Notes under the pieces: generated by a model | What the model was told of the DNA's origin: nothing | Databases searched by the model: none | Seen by the model: the letters and a program-made list of their open reading frames with translations, nothing else | Program-made: the position numbers and the translations under genes | NCBI GenBank assembly: GCA_009927575.1 | Contig: RFMS01000130.1 | Coordinates: forward strand, 1-41,076 | Reading direction: 5' to 3' | Length of the DNA stretch: 41,076 bases | From: Actinomycetota bacterium | GTDB taxonomy: Bacteria > Actinomycetota > Actinomycetes > Nanopelagicales > Nanopelagicaceae | Part shown: in pieces, positions 39,594 through 41,076 of the stretch | How positions within the stretch are numbered: the first letter of the stretch is position 1 | Layout: each line of letters begins with the position of its first letter

Positions 39594-39636
39594 TCGCCGA
39601 GGCTAATAGAACCCATCACGTTGCGCAAAAGATAGA

Positions 39637-40188
39637 TTGCTCTCCGTGAGAAAGTTTACGCACATCCTATTTCTCAACTTTTTTCTCATTATTTCGTCAC
39701 TTTTCATTTCGATTACTCATGCATCAGCGCATGCTGAGTTAGTGAGTTCGACGCCAGCAGCTGATGAAATTCTCACTTTGGCACCAGATCGCGTCACTCT
39801 AACCTTTGGTGAAAAACTCCTAGTGATTTCTGGAAAAGCTACCAACACTGTTGAAGTGACCAATTCGCAAGGCGAAGTTCTCTCAAGCGATCCTGCAAGC
39901 ATTTCAGGCTCAGAGATCACCACGACATTGGATTCACAGCGAATGGTTGACGGTAAATACACCGTGACTTATCGAGTGGTTTCTGCAGATGGACATCCAG
40001 TCAAAGGAAGTTATCTCTTTTCTATCGCACAAGCAGCAAGTAGTGCGCCAGCGACAACAACCGAAAGCACAAGTACAAACGGTTCTGATCAAGGATTTTT
40101 TGAGCGAAATGCGAAACCATTTGGTTTCATACTGACAATACTTGCCTTACTAATCGGTTTAATCATTTATAGAAATCGAAAGCCATAA
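39637..40188 (+). CDS. CopC-domain secreted/membrane-anchored protein
   Basis: Signal peptide ending HASAHAELVSSTPAADEILTLAPDRVTLTFGEKL; TVTYRVVSADGHPVKGSYLFSI; C-terminal TM helix. Confidence 0.9.
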   Translation: MLSVRKFTHILFLNFFLIISSLFISITHASAHAELVSSTPAADEILTLAPDRVTLTFGEKLLVISGKATNTVEVTNSQGEVLSSDPASISGSEITTTLDSQRMVDGKYTVTYRVVSADGHPVKGSYLFSIAQAASSAPATTTESTSTNGSDQGFFERNAKPFGFILTILALLIGLIIYRNRKP

Positions 40189-41076
40189 TGCGTAAACAAC
40201 TCTGGCTCAACCTCTGGCTCGTGTACATCATTTGGGGTTCGACATATCTTGCAATTGCCCTCGCTGTTAAAGATATGCCACCTCTTATCGCAATGGGAAC
40301 TCGGTTTATCTTTGCGGCACTCGTACTTGGAACCTGGTTAACTATAAAAAATGGCGCGCGTGCACTTCGAATTACTCGGAACCAATTTATTAACGTCTCA
40401 GTTATGGGCGGATTGCTACTTGGTGGCGCTAATGGATCGGTTGCTGCCGCAGAGCGATATGCGCCATCAGGAATCGTTGCGCTCATTATTTCTATGCTTC
40501 CAGTTTGGATCTTAATTATGCGGGCAATGTCTGGCGATCGGCCAACAAAGGTTGGCCTGCTAGGTGTAGCAATTGGTTTAGCAGGTGTGGCTATTTTGTT
40601 AAAGCCTGGATCGATTCATCCGCTTCAAGGCGTGACATCGAATGTCATGGTCTGGTGGTGTTTTGTTGCACTTCTAGGAAATCTAGGTTGGGCCATTGGT
40701 AGTTTCTTAGCGCCTAAATTTTCGATGCCCGCAAGTTCGTATGTTGCAACGTTCTATCAACTTATTGCCGGTGGCTTTATTCTCGTTGCAATTGGAACGA
40801 TGACAGGAGAGCGAATATCTGATTGGGCCGACGCTGGTCCAGCTGCATGGTGGAGTTGGATTTACCTAGCCTTTATCGGTTCAATCGTTGCTTACAGCGC
40901 ATACTTTGGTTAGTACGTAATGCACCAATTAGTTTGACCTCAACATATGCATACGTCAACCCAGTAATTGCCGTAGCGCTCGGAGTTATTTTCCTTAACG
41001 AAAAAATAAATCTTTCTTACGTATTAGGTGGTGGAGTAGTAATTCTCGGTGTCTTACTTGTCGTAACAAATGAAGG
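40188..41076 (+). CDS. EamA/DMT-superfamily transporter, 3' truncated by window; one apparent frameshift
   Basis: WLVYIIWGSTYLAIALAVKDMPPLIAMGTRFIFAAL ... IVAYSAYF, then in another frame WLVRNAPISLTSTYAYVNPVIAVALGVIFLNEKINLSYVLGGGVVILGVLLVV. Confidence 0.9.

Noticed and set aside
1-41076. Mobile element, prophage or genomic island
   Set aside because: No transposase, integrase, phage gene, flanking direct repeats or tRNA insertion site; gene content is chromosomal housekeeping and metabolism throughout.

Overview
The window is a dense, almost entirely protein-coding chromosomal segment of an Actinomycetota bacterium. The taxonomic call rests on DUF4193, DUF3093, DUF3159, DUF3000, a PimB-like mannosyltransferase and a RipA-like NlpC/P60 protein. 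Moderate GC, overlapping gene ends and short intergenic gaps suggest a streamlined lineage, possibly freshwater acI/Nanopelagicales (inference). Three gene neighbourhoods that are conserved in actinobacteria can be recognised: (1) glnD-ffh-rpsP-khpA-rimM-trmD; (2) DUF4193/DUF3093-dut-DUF3159-trkA-trkA-TRAM methyltransferase-acnA-dxs-beta-oxidation pair-rnd-DUF3000; (3) CxxC protein-NlpC/P60-pimB-like-[RR/HK]-fadD-SRPBCC-ROK-hydrolase-plsC. These are followed by a PD-(D/E)XK nuclease, a LysE-type exporter, a uracil/xanthine permease, a NiCoT transporter, a CopC-like protein and a DMT transporter. I found no tRNA, rRNA, CRISPR array, IS element, phage module or obvious defence island. The strongest direct observation is that seven conserved genes carry nine single-base-type frameshifts, mostly in short homopolymers, with the downstream frame still encoding the rest of the protein. 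This looks like uncorrected consensus error rather than gene decay. The better biological leads are a multi-palindrome operator at the acyl-ACP desaturase start, a hairpin leader on the uracil permease, a shared TTCACGCGTAA motif, a sensorless HK/RR pair inside the PimB-FadD block, a Cas4-like four-Cys nuclease without CRISPR, a hydrolase fused to a membrane tail, and a stand-alone LuxR HTH protein. I did not find a convincing new multi-gene system.
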